From positions 1-64,000 of the forward strand of contig DAORIV010000001.1 of NCBI GenBank assembly GCA_035438705.1: a stretch of DNA of 64,000 bases, read 5' to 3'. Of the stretch, positions 25,425-33,279 are shown one piece after another; position 1 is the stretch's first letter; every line of letters starts with the position of its first letter. Position numbers and translations under genes: made by a program. This DNA comes from C7867-006 sp035438705. Lineage in GTDB: Bacteria; Patescibacteriota; Minisyncoccia; Phycocordibacterales; DATDWN01. The notes beneath the pieces are model-generated. The model did no database searches. It was not told where the DNA came from and saw only the letters and a list, made by a program, of their open reading frames with translations.

Positions 25425-26492
25425 TTATTCTTTTTCCAGGAATTGAAAAACTAGTTCGTTAGTAAGGAAAGTTTCTACATACATTCTTACTCTAAAACGG
25501 TCTGCATCTTTGTAATGTGAAAGAATATTCTCCATTTCTTTCTTAACTTCATCTTCTTTTGGTGCTATGCCTCCATCTTTGGCGATAGTGTTTAGAACCA
25601 CTTGAGATTTTGCTCTTTTCACAGAAGCATCTTTCCACTCAAGTCTTAAATCATCTTCTGTTTTTTTAATATGTTTAAGATAGTCCTCGTATGAAATGCC
25701 ACTTTTAGCTATGTCATCTTTAAACTGAGCAAGCATTTTTTCCATTTCACCATCCACTATTATTTTAGGTAGGTCTATTGTAGATTCTTCAATGATTTTC
25801 TCTAGAATTTCTGTTCGCTTCTTGTCTTTCGCTTTCATTTCCTTTTCTTTTGACAAGTTCTCTCGTATTTTCTTTTTCATTTCTTCCAAGTTTTCAAAGT
25901 TTCCTAACATTTTAGCAAACTCATCATTCACCTCAGGTAAATCACTGTCTTCTATTTTTCTATGGTTATGCTCGTGGCCTCCACCAGCTTCAGCGTGAAC
26001 TTTTTCATGTGCCAAGTTTTCTCGGATATTTTGTATTACATCCTCAACATCTTTATCTGTTGCCGAAACATCCTCTGCTTTTTTAGAAAGCACTTTACCA
26101 GCTATCTTTTTATAGTCTGCAAGTTTTACTTCAGGCATAAGTGCTGTTTTTATTTTGAATTCCATGTCTGAACCAACACCAATTTTAGTTATGGTTATCT
26201 CAGGTCTTCCAATAGCATCTATCTTATGCTCTTCTAGTATATTTGGATACTCTTCAGTAAGAGCTATCTCAGCAGCTTCTTCCAATATAGAACCTTCGCC
26301 AACTTTTTGTGCAACTAAAGAGTCAGGGGCATTTCCTTTTCGAAAACCTGGTAATTCAATCTTTTCCTTGAGTTTTTTAAGAGCTTTTTCTCGCATTAAA
26401 CTCATTTTTTCTGCGTTAATTGAACCAATAATTTCTAGTTCTCTTTCAGGAAGAGGGGACAGTTTTATATCTTTGTAATGTTTTTTACTCAT
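25425..26492 (-). CDS. tig: Trigger factor lacking the PPIase domain
   Basis: 355 residues versus about 430 in typical trigger factors. The N-terminal ribosome-binding domain is intact, including the ribosome-docking signature ELPGFRKGNAP (about residues 47-57). The C-terminal helical chaperone arms are also present (DLPEVNDEFAKMLG, LEEMKKKIRENL, to QFLEKE). The FKBP-type peptidyl-prolyl isomerase domain that normally sits between them is replaced by a short charged linker with HAEAGGGHEHNHRK. It should still bind nascent chains at the exit tunnel but without isomerase activity. Confidence 0.88.
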   Translation of the reverse strand: MSKKHYKDIKLSPLPERELEIIGSINAEKMSLMREKALKKLKEKIELPGFRKGNAPDSLVAQKVGEGSILEEAAEIALTEEYPNILEEHKIDAIGRPEITITKIGVGSDMEFKIKTALMPEVKLADYKKIAGKVLSKKAEDVSATDKDVEDVIQNIRENLAHEKVHAEAGGGHEHNHRKIEDSDLPEVNDEFAKMLGNFENLEEMKKKIRENLSKEKEMKAKDKKRTEILEKIIEESTIDLPKIIVDGEMEKMLAQFKDDIAKSGISYEDYLKHIKKTEDDLRLEWKDASVKRAKSQVVLNTIAKDGGIAPKEDEVKKEMENILSHYKDADRFRVRMYVETFLTNELVFQFLEKE

Positions 26493-26531
26493 GTGTTGAA
26501 TCCTATATTATTAGCCATACTTTGGCAACAT

Positions 26532-26555
26532 AAAAACCACCCTTAGGTAGTTTTT
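26532..26555 (-). terminator. Terminator after 128-aa gene
   Basis: AAAACTACC taag GGTGGTTTTTA on the minus strand, between the 128-aa gene and tig. Confidence 0.65.
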
Positions 26556-26579
26556 ATTTTTTTTATTTATAAGAATAAT

Positions 26580-26966
26580 TTACTCTAGTTCTGCATCGAG
26601 CTCAGCACCTAAACCATTTAAATTTGTTGCATTCAATTCTGCTTCTAGTGAACTAACATCGTCAGAATTTCCAACACTTTTTATTTTATCAGCTTCGGAA
26701 ACTTCTTGAATTGTGGTGTTTTGAGAATTTTCAAATACAGCTTGTTGTGCTGCATTTTCCTGTCTGAGCTTTGCCTCATCGATTCTTTTGCCCCAGAAAT
26801 AAAGTCCTCCAAGGATAATAATGGCTATTACAAGTATTGTGCCGAGTATACCTCCAATAGAAGACTTATTTTCATGTATATTATTTGGTATTTCTCCCAT
26901 TGGGGGGATATTGCTTACAGGGGGCATATTGTTTAATGGTGCATTTGTTTGTGTGTTCGGTTCCAT
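26580..26966 (-). CDS. Small single-pass membrane protein
   Basis: 128 residues: a Pro/Asn-rich cytoplasmic stretch (PPVSNIPPMGEIPNN), one membrane helix (GGILGTILVIAIIILGGLYFWG) and an acidic tail ending in tandem ELNATNLNGLGAELDAELE-like repeats. No family recognised. It follows the coiled-coil gene by 22 nt, likely in one operon. Confidence 0.6.
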   Translation of the reverse strand: MEPNTQTNAPLNNMPPVSNIPPMGEIPNNIHENKSSIGGILGTILVIAIIILGGLYFWGKRIDEAKLRQENAAQQAVFENSQNTTIQEVSEADKIKSVGNSDDVSSLEAELNATNLNGLGAELDAELE

Positions 26967-26988
26967 ATTATTTGTATTTTATATTAAA

Positions 26989-27747
26989 TTAATTTGTACC
27001 AGTGGTTGTTGCATTCGGTGCAATTTTAGATAAACCCTTTAGACTAGTAACCGCTTTCTCTAAAGATCGATGAGCTTCCTTTAAACCATCAGTTATTTTT
27101 TTATTTTCTTCTCTCATCTTGTCCATAGTTTCTTTCTTTACGGCTACAGTTGTCGAAGAAAGGTTGTTCGCGGCATTTGAGCTTGATGTTTTAAGTGCTT
27201 CTAGAGCAACTTTAGATTTATCAATATTTGTTTTTGCATTTGCAACATGACTTTCCGCCTCAGTTGTCGAGCCTCCTTCAGATTTTATTTTTTCAATTCT
27301 AGTATTAATCTTAGCCATTATTTTCTCTTGTCGCTCTATTGTAGCTTGAATTCTTTCAACCATATTTCCGAAATTCTTAGCGAGCTGCTCTTTTATACGA
27401 GCAAATCTTTCTTGAGCATTTTCCTTTCGAGCTTCTGTTGAGCTAGCTCTTTTATCTTTGATGTCTTCAATTCTGTCTTTTCTAGCTTGTGTTGTGCTAG
27501 CAATTTTTTCTTTTATATCCTGAACCTTTTCTTTTGCTTCAGTCCGGATTGCTTTTGTTGTACTAGCAAGATTTTGCCTTACCTCCTTTCTTTCTTCCAC
27601 AAGAGCTTTAATTGGCTTAGGTTTTACTTGCTGGGTGTTTACTGTTCCAGTAGTAGGTGCCGTTTCGGTAGTTTCTTCTGCTTGCACAACAGAAGATATA
27701 GAAAATGCAAATACTATCATCATTAAACTCAAAATAATTTTTTTCAT
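26989..27747 (-). CDS. Secreted coiled-coil protein with AST repeats
   Basis: 252 residues. Signal peptide MKKIILSLMMIVFAFSISS ending VVQA, a Thr/Pro linker, then a highly charged helical region. Three imperfect repeats of about 18-22 residues are marked by LASTTKA, IASTTQAR and RASSTEAR, followed by long Lys/Glu coiled coil and a Ser/Thr-rich end. An exported, elongated envelope protein is inferred; function unknown. Confidence 0.6.
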   Translation of the reverse strand: MKKIILSLMMIVFAFSISSVVQAEETTETAPTTGTVNTQQVKPKPIKALVEERKEVRQNLASTTKAIRTEAKEKVQDIKEKIASTTQARKDRIEDIKDKRASSTEARKENAQERFARIKEQLAKNFGNMVERIQATIERQEKIMAKINTRIEKIKSEGGSTTEAESHVANAKTNIDKSKVALEALKTSSSNAANNLSSTTVAVKKETMDKMREENKKITDGLKEAHRSLEKAVTSLKGLSKIAPNATTTGTN

Positions 27748-27793
27748 TTTATAAAAAAGTCTTTTTAATATTACTAATTAAAATATTATACAA

Positions 27794-27830
27794 TAAAAAA
27801 TCCCCAAACAATACATAGTTGGGGATTTTT
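27794..27830 (-). terminator. Terminator of ppa
   Basis: AAAAATCCCCAA / TTGGGGATTTTT-type stem with an 11-nt loop, directly after the ppa stop on the minus strand. Confidence 0.8.
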
Positions 27831-27840
27831 ATATCTATAA

Positions 27841-28359
27841 CTACTTTTTTGTGTCGTAATTCTTTCTAGCTTTTTCAAATGCTTCCATTGCTTTATCTTT
27901 TCCATCTATTCCATTTATTTCTACAATTTTATCTTGGAGATTCTTGTATGTTTTTAGAAAATGTTCAAGTTCTTTTATGGTGTGTTTGTTTATATCACTT
28001 AAATCTTTAACATCATCCCACCTAGGGTCTTTTGCTGGAACGGCAATTATTTTAGCATCAGACTCACCATCATCAACCATGTTTATAACTGCTATGGGTC
28101 TTACTTTAACAAGTACACCAGGAAACAGTGCATTTGTGGTAAGAACAAAAACATCTAGTGGGTCTCCATCATCCCAAAGTGTTTGAGGCACGAAACCATA
28201 ATCAAAAGGGTAGTCTTGAGTGGTGTACATTGCTCTATCAAGCATGATTAAGCCTGTTTCTTTGTCTATCTCGTATTTATTCTTTGAGCCTTTGTTTATT
28301 TCAATGATTACATTTATTTTATCAGCTGAGCCCGGATCGATTTCTTTTATAAGATTCAT
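27841..28359 (-). CDS. ppa: Inorganic pyrophosphatase (family I)
   Basis: 172 residues from the ATG at 28359. A 14-codon upstream extension is not typical of the family. Active-site motifs: NVIIEINKGSKNKYEID, YPFDYGFVPQTLWDDGDPLDVFVL (signature D-x-DPxD) and VPAKDPRWDDVKD. Cytoplasmic hydrolysis of pyrophosphate released in biosynthesis. Lies downstream of nusA, in probable operon. Confidence 0.95.
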   Translation of the reverse strand: MNLIKEIDPGSADKINVIIEINKGSKNKYEIDKETGLIMLDRAMYTTQDYPFDYGFVPQTLWDDGDPLDVFVLTTNALFPGVLVKVRPIAVINMVDDGESDAKIIAVPAKDPRWDDVKDLSDINKHTIKELEHFLKTYKNLQDKIVEINGIDGKDKAMEAFEKARKNYDTKK

Positions 28360-28401
28360 AATTATTTCAAGTTTATTTTTAATGTTATTAATATAACACA
28401 A

Positions 28402-29550
28402 TTATTTTTCTTCAGTTTCTGTTTCAGTAGAAACTTCACTCTTTTGTACAGATTGAATATCTATTTTCCATCCAGTAAGTTTTGCTGCAAGTCTAACGTT
28501 TTGACCACCTTTACCAATAGCTAGAGATTGTTGATCTTCAGAAACTGTAACAGTAGCTTGTTTTTCTTCCTCGTTTATTTTAACTTCTAGAGTTTTTGCG
28601 GGTGAAAGCGCATCTTCTATAAATTTTTTAGCATCTTCAGACCACTCGATAATATCTATTTTTTCTCCTCCAAGTTCTGACATTACAGTAGAAACTCTTA
28701 CACCTCTTTGACCAACCATAGATCCCACTGGGTCAATATGTGAGTCTGTTGACGATACTGCAATTTTTGTTCTGCTTCCAGCTTCTCTTGCAACAGATTT
28801 AACAACAACAGTTCCATTAACTATCTCTGGTGTTTCTGCCTCAAAAAGTTTCTCTAGAAACTTTGGATGTGAGCGAGAGAGTCTTAGGAATACACCCTTT
28901 CCAGATTCTTCCACTCTGTATAGATATGCTCTAACTCTTTCTCCTTGACCAAATCTTTCTCCCGGAATTTGTTCTTCGTAAGGAAGAAGCCCCGTCGCTC
29001 TACCCATATCTATAAATATATTTCCTCTTTCTATTCTTTGTACTGTTCCAGAAACAATTTCACCTTCTCTTTTTCCATACTCACTCATAACAGAAACTTT
29101 CTCAGCTTCTCTTATCTTTTGCATGATAACTTGCTTTGCGGTTTGAGCAGCAATTCTACTATAGTCATCTTGCGCCTCAAGAGGGAATATCATTTCCTCT
29201 CCAACAGTGACATTTTTCTTTATTCTTCTAGCATCGTCTACCATGATGTGTTGTTCAGGATTGTATAGGTCAATTACTGTAGCTGGATCAGCTGTCGGGT
29301 CGTATTCAGGTAGATCATCCTCATCCATTACAACCGTTGTTTCATCAACAACTTTTTTCACTTGAAACATTTCTGTTTTTCCAGAGTTAATATCAAATTT
29401 TGCTCTAATTATTTGTCCCTTCTTTCCATATTCTTTTTTGTATGCAGTAGCTAGAGCAAGTTCAATAGCCTCGATTATTTTCTCTCGAGGGATTCCTCTC
29501 TCTTCTTCTAGTTGTGTAAGCACTGAGCCTACTACCTTTAGATCAATCAT
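28402..29550 (-). CDS. nusA: Transcription termination/antitermination protein NusA
   Basis: 382 residues. N-terminal RNA polymerase-binding domain (EEERGIPREKIIEAIELALATAYKKEYG), S1 domain (GEIVSGTVQRIERGNIFIDMG ... LPYEEQIPGERF) and two KH domains (DPVGSMVGQRGVRV; QSLAIGKGGQNVRLAAKLTGWKIDI). No C-terminal acidic repeats, as in many short bacterial NusA. Driven by a TTGACA/TATTAT promoter with a leader of about 100 nt that carries a terminator-like hairpin, suggesting autoregulation by attenuation. Confidence 0.96.
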   Translation of the reverse strand: MIDLKVVGSVLTQLEEERGIPREKIIEAIELALATAYKKEYGKKGQIIRAKFDINSGKTEMFQVKKVVDETTVVMDEDDLPEYDPTADPATVIDLYNPEQHIMVDDARRIKKNVTVGEEMIFPLEAQDDYSRIAAQTAKQVIMQKIREAEKVSVMSEYGKREGEIVSGTVQRIERGNIFIDMGRATGLLPYEEQIPGERFGQGERVRAYLYRVEESGKGVFLRLSRSHPKFLEKLFEAETPEIVNGTVVVKSVAREAGSRTKIAVSSTDSHIDPVGSMVGQRGVRVSTVMSELGGEKIDIIEWSEDAKKFIEDALSPAKTLEVKINEEEKQATVTVSEDQQSLAIGKGGQNVRLAAKLTGWKIDIQSVQKSEVSTETETEEK

Positions 29551-29600
29551 ATATTTATTGTTTAATTTTAATTTATCTAAAACAGGATTTTGGTAAAGCT

Positions 29601-29658
29601 GTTTAATTGTTTTTTACCTCTGGTAAAAAAATGAGCCCGGCCGAGTGGCCGAACTTCA
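29601..29658 (-). promoter_or_regulatory. nusA leader with terminator-like hairpin
   Basis: On the minus strand the leader opens with CGGCC actc GGCCG followed by GGCTCA and seven T, then TTTTTTACC aga GGTAAAAAA. The first hairpin plus T-run looks like an intrinsic terminator inside the 5' UTR. NusA is known to affect such sites, so attenuation is plausible. Confidence 0.5.
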
Positions 29659-29666
29659 ATAACAAT

Positions 29667-29695
29667 ATAATACACCCATACATTAAATTTGTCAA
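29667..29695 (-). promoter_or_regulatory. nusA promoter
   Basis: TTGACA, exactly 17 nt, TATTAT on the minus strand. One of the best sigma-70-type matches in the window. Confidence 0.75.
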
Positions 29696-29711
29696 ACTTT
29701 ATATATAAAAG

Positions 29712-29736
29712 AAGGACCAGCGCTCTGCTGGTCCTT
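29712..29736. terminator. Terminator of ncRNA D
   Basis: AAGGACCAGC gctct GCTGGTCCTT with TTCTTTT on the minus strand and TTTTG on the plus strand. Confidence 0.75.
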
Positions 29737-29911
29737 TTGCCCCTAGATCTGGAAACTTTGAACCCACTTGAGGTCCGCCACACCCTATGGTTTAAGGGGG
29801 GCGGAGCGACGGGTCAATTCATTGTTTTGATCTTGTTTTGGATGGGGAGGTGTGCATCCATGTGGCTAGGGCAAGCCACCACCTGTGTAGACCGACCCGT
29901 CGCCGAACTTT
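29712..29911 (-). ncRNA. Candidate structured ncRNA D
   Basis: Between nusA and pilB lies a GC-rich block with no sound ORF in an otherwise AT-rich region. On the minus strand a TTGACA (29943-29948) with a weaker AATATA/TATACA -10 precedes it. The RNA would contain GACGGGTC pairing with GACCCGTC, an inner AGGTG / CACCT with TGGCT tgccct AGCCA, a CCGCC / GGCGG stem, then the terminator hairpin. Length about 200 nt. No SRP, tmRNA or RNase P hallmark was found; a 6S-type RNA is one possibility I cannot confirm. Confidence 0.5.
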
Positions 29912-30041
29912 CTGTACTGTATATTATTTATTAAAAATTTTTTGTCAAAACATATATCTTTTACACATTTCTTAAATACATTTTATTTTTTTTGATATAA
30001 TATATTAACAATTTATAACTATTCACTAATTTATAGTTCAA

Positions 30042-31796
30042 ATGCACATAGAAGAAACACAATTAAAAAATTTTATTCTAGATTCTGGTCTTGTTTCAAA
30101 GGCAGATATTGAAACAGCAGAAAAAGAAACTAAGGAAAATGGTGGAAATATAGGGAAGACCTTGGTAAATAAAGGTAAACTGACAGAAGATGATCTCCGT
30201 AGAATGCAGGCTTATATATTAGGCATTCCTTTTGTAGATTTAAAGAAAGAGAAACTCCCATTTGAAGTTTTGTCTCTAATACCAGAACCCATTGCTAGAA
30301 ATCACAATATTGTTGCTTTCAAGAAAACAGATACTACACTTGAGGTAGCAATGCTTGATACTGAAGATCTTACAGCTATTGATTTCGTAAAAAAGAAAGT
30401 GGGTCTTAAGATTCTCCCAAGACTTACAGATGATGACTCAATGAAAAGTGCTATTTTGCAATATCAAAAGAGTCTTAAGGCAGAATTTGGAGATTTGATT
30501 GCGGAAGATGTAAGTAATATAAAAAGTATTCCTACGGGTGATGCAGAGGCTGAATTAAATGAACAAGATCTGAAAAAGATGGCAGATGATGTGCCAATGA
30601 TTAGAATCGTAGATACACTTTTGAAACACGCTATATTACAAAATGCATCCGACATACATATTGAGCCACAAGAAACTGAGTTATTAGTAAGATACAGAAT
30701 TGACGGTTTACTACATGATGCCATGATATTGCCAAAAAATATGGCACCAAGTATCGCTGCACGTATAAAAGTGCTTTCTTCGCTTAAGCTTGATGAAAAA
30801 AGGCTTCCACAAGATGGAAGATTTAAAATTGATTCTGATGGAGAGAAAGTTTCTTTCCGTGTTTCATCTCTTCCAACATACTATGGAGAAAAAATCGTTA
30901 TGCGTCTTTTGCGAGAGAACGTTTCAGGATTTACACTAGAATCCTTGGCATTTCATGGTGAGGGGTTAGACAGGATTCATAAGGCTGTAAAGAGTACTAC
31001 AGGAATGATTCTTACTACTGGACCGACAGGTTCAGGAAAAACTACCACACTATATACTGTATTAGATATTCTAAATACACCAGATGTAAATATTTCTACA
31101 ATTGAGGATCCTATTGAATACCAAATGAAAAGAGTAAATCAAACTCAGGTTAAACCAGAAATTGGTTTTACCTTTGCGTCTGGTCTTCGAACACTGGTTC
31201 GTCAGGATCCAGACATAATCATGGTTGGGGAGATTCGTGATGGAGAAACTGCAAGTCTTGCTGTAAACGCAGCACTTACTGGACACGTTGTGCTTTCAAC
31301 TCTTCACACCAATTCAGCAGCTGGTGCTATACCAAGACTAATAGATATGAAAGTGGAGCCATTTCTTATTGTTTCTACAGTAAACATTATTATTGGGCAA
31401 AGACTTGTAAGAAAACTTACAGACCAAAAAGAAAAATATAAACTTTCTAAAGCTGAAATAGATACTTTGGGTAAATCAATAAATTTGGATAAGGTTCTTA
31501 ACGCACTAAAAGCTGAAAAAATAATTGGTAAAAGTGATAAGTGGGAAGATGTAGAATTTTACAGACCAAAAAAGGGGGTGAATCCAGAAGAATGTTTTGC
31601 GGGGCGTTCTGGTATCCATGAAATCTTAAAAGTTTCTCCAGCTATAAAGGAAGTGATACTAAAATCAGGAACAAGTGACCAAATACAAAAAGTAGCTGAG
31701 GATGAGGGTATGCTTACCATGATAGAGGATGGAATCTTTCAGTGTGTGCAGGGGTATACAACTATAGAGGAAGTGCTTCGTGTTATCGCTGAGTAA
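30042..31796 (+). CDS. pilB: Type IV pilus assembly ATPase PilB
   Basis: 584 residues. N-terminal MshEN-like domain (LVSKADIETAEKETKE, LGIPFVDLKKEKLP) and C-terminal secretion ATPase: Walker A TTGPTGSGKTTTLY, Asp box IEDPIEY, Walker B QDPDIIMVGEIRD, His box ALTGHVVLSTLHTNSA. The zinc-type tetracysteine motif of many PilB/GspE proteins is missing; only ECFAGRSGIHEIL remains. Drives pilus extension. Extended -10 TGA-TATAAT (29996-30001) upstream. Confidence 0.95.
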   Translation: MHIEETQLKNFILDSGLVSKADIETAEKETKENGGNIGKTLVNKGKLTEDDLRRMQAYILGIPFVDLKKEKLPFEVLSLIPEPIARNHNIVAFKKTDTTLEVAMLDTEDLTAIDFVKKKVGLKILPRLTDDDSMKSAILQYQKSLKAEFGDLIAEDVSNIKSIPTGDAEAELNEQDLKKMADDVPMIRIVDTLLKHAILQNASDIHIEPQETELLVRYRIDGLLHDAMILPKNMAPSIAARIKVLSSLKLDEKRLPQDGRFKIDSDGEKVSFRVSSLPTYYGEKIVMRLLRENVSGFTLESLAFHGEGLDRIHKAVKSTTGMILTTGPTGSGKTTTLYTVLDILNTPDVNISTIEDPIEYQMKRVNQTQVKPEIGFTFASGLRTLVRQDPDIIMVGEIRDGETASLAVNAALTGHVVLSTLHTNSAAGAIPRLIDMKVEPFLIVSTVNIIIGQRLVRKLTDQKEKYKLSKAEIDTLGKSINLDKVLNALKAEKIIGKSDKWEDVEFYRPKKGVNPEECFAGRSGIHEILKVSPAIKEVILKSGTSDQIQKVAEDEGMLTMIEDGIFQCVQGYTTIEEVLRVIAE

Positions 31797-31916
31797 TCAC
31801 TTAACTTCCAAATAATATTTTTAGATAACAATGAATATATTGTTTATTATTACTGTTAACAATTTTTATACTAATTAAATTTTATTTTGATACAATTATA
31901 AAAGCAAAAAACTTTT

Positions 31917-33128
31917 ATGTTGTTTCATTACAAAATTTTAAATAAAGAAGGAAAAGTTATAGAAGGTAGCCAAGAAGCAAAAGATAAGTTTGCTTTGTAT
32001 CATACTTTAAAACAGGATGGTTCAACTGTTGTTTCAGCTGATGAGATAAAAGATAAAAAGGGGATTGAAATTCCATTTCTTTCAGCACTATTTGATGGGG
32101 TAAAAGCTAGAGATAAAATAGTCTTTGCAAAAAACCTAGCAAAGATGACTGATGCCGGACTTCCAATTACTCGTGCTCTTTCTATACTAGAGAGACAATC
32201 TAAGGGACAGTTTAAAAAAGTATTAGCAGGTATTAGTGACTCAATTAACAAAGGAAACACGTTAAGTGATGGAATGAAAAACTATCCAAAAGTTTTTTCT
32301 ACCCTATTTGTTTCTATGGTAAAAGCAGGAGAAGAGTCTGGTAATCTTTCATTGGCTCTACAAAACGTGGGGATGCAAATGGATAAGTCGTATCAATTAA
32401 CAAAAAAAGTTAGGGGGGCAATGATGTATCCAGCAGTAATCATTACACTCATGGTTGTTATTGGAATACTAATGATGGTGTATATGGTGCCAACACTTAC
32501 TTCCACTTTCGTTGGTTTGGGTATAAAACTTCCTCTTTCAACTAGAATAATTATTTGGGTAAGTGATTTTCTTAAAAATTATATTGCATTTATTGGTATT
32601 GGTGCTATAGCCTCAGTATTTCTTGCTGTTTGGGGTTACAGAACTGAAAAAGGTCAAAGAATGGCTGACTTTGCTTTCATACACATGCCACTTATTAAAG
32701 ACATGGTAAAGCAAGTTAACTCTGCACGTACTGCTAGAACATTATCATCTTTACTTTCATCAGGTGTTGATATTGTTTTAGCTATAGGTATAACAAGAGA
32801 TGTTATACAAAACTCATACTACAAAAATGTTTTACAAAATGTGCAAGACATAATTCAGAAAGGAGAACCTATTTCTGGAGTATTTGCACAAAATAGTAAT
32901 CTTTACCCAATGTTTGTAAGTGAAATGGTGGCGGTGGGTGAGGAGACAGGTAAAATCGGTGAAATGCTTTTGGGAGTAGCGAATTTTTATGAGGATGAGG
33001 TAGATCAAAAAACAAAAGATCTTTCATCTATCATAGAGCCAGTAATCATGATCATTATTGGAGTAGGGGTGGGATTCTTTGCGTTGAGTATGCTGGGACC
33101 AACCTACAGCCTCGCGGACGCATTGTAG
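31917..33128 (+). CDS. pilC: Type IV pilus inner membrane platform protein PilC
   Basis: 403 residues with the duplicated T2SSF domain: KNLAKMTDAGLPITRALSIL in the first half and ARTLSSLLSSGVDIVLAIGI in the second, each followed by membrane helices, ending in FFALSMLGPTYSLADAL. Forms the platform on which PilB acts. A TGA-TACAAT -10 lies about 20 nt before the ATG. Its TAG stop is the first base pair region of a 126-nt hairpin repeat. Confidence 0.95.
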   Translation: MLFHYKILNKEGKVIEGSQEAKDKFALYHTLKQDGSTVVSADEIKDKKGIEIPFLSALFDGVKARDKIVFAKNLAKMTDAGLPITRALSILERQSKGQFKKVLAGISDSINKGNTLSDGMKNYPKVFSTLFVSMVKAGEESGNLSLALQNVGMQMDKSYQLTKKVRGAMMYPAVIITLMVVIGILMMVYMVPTLTSTFVGLGIKLPLSTRIIIWVSDFLKNYIAFIGIGAIASVFLAVWGYRTEKGQRMADFAFIHMPLIKDMVKQVNSARTARTLSSLLSSGVDIVLAIGITRDVIQNSYYKNVLQNVQDIIQKGEPISGVFAQNSNLYPMFVSEMVAVGEETGKIGEMLLGVANFYEDEVDQKTKDLSSIIEPVIMIIIGVGVGFFALSMLGPTYSLADAL

Positions 33129-33251
33129 AAATTCCAAATTTGGCGAATTCCTCGTTTCGATTTTGAAAATTCTCGTCGATGTACTATTTGTACACCTTCT
33201 CGTATTTTCAAAACCTCAACTACGGACTTCACTCAAATTGTGAAATTTCTA
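33126..33251 (+). repeat. Long 3' hairpin repeat, copy 1 (after pilC)
   Basis: From TAGAAATT to AATTTCTA, including the pilC stop, the sequence folds into one imperfect hairpin with arms of about 58 nt closing on GTAC tattt GTAC. Near the tip, direct repeats TTCTCGT flank the inner stem. Similar in sequence to 37155-37438. Confidence 0.75.
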
Positions 33252-33279
33252 AGAAGAATTTGTTTTTGATACAAGAAAC

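Noticed and set aside
29689..29934. 81-codon plus-strand ORF
   Set aside because: Lies across a terminator and the GC-rich ncRNA candidate D; composition reflects RNA stems, not coding.
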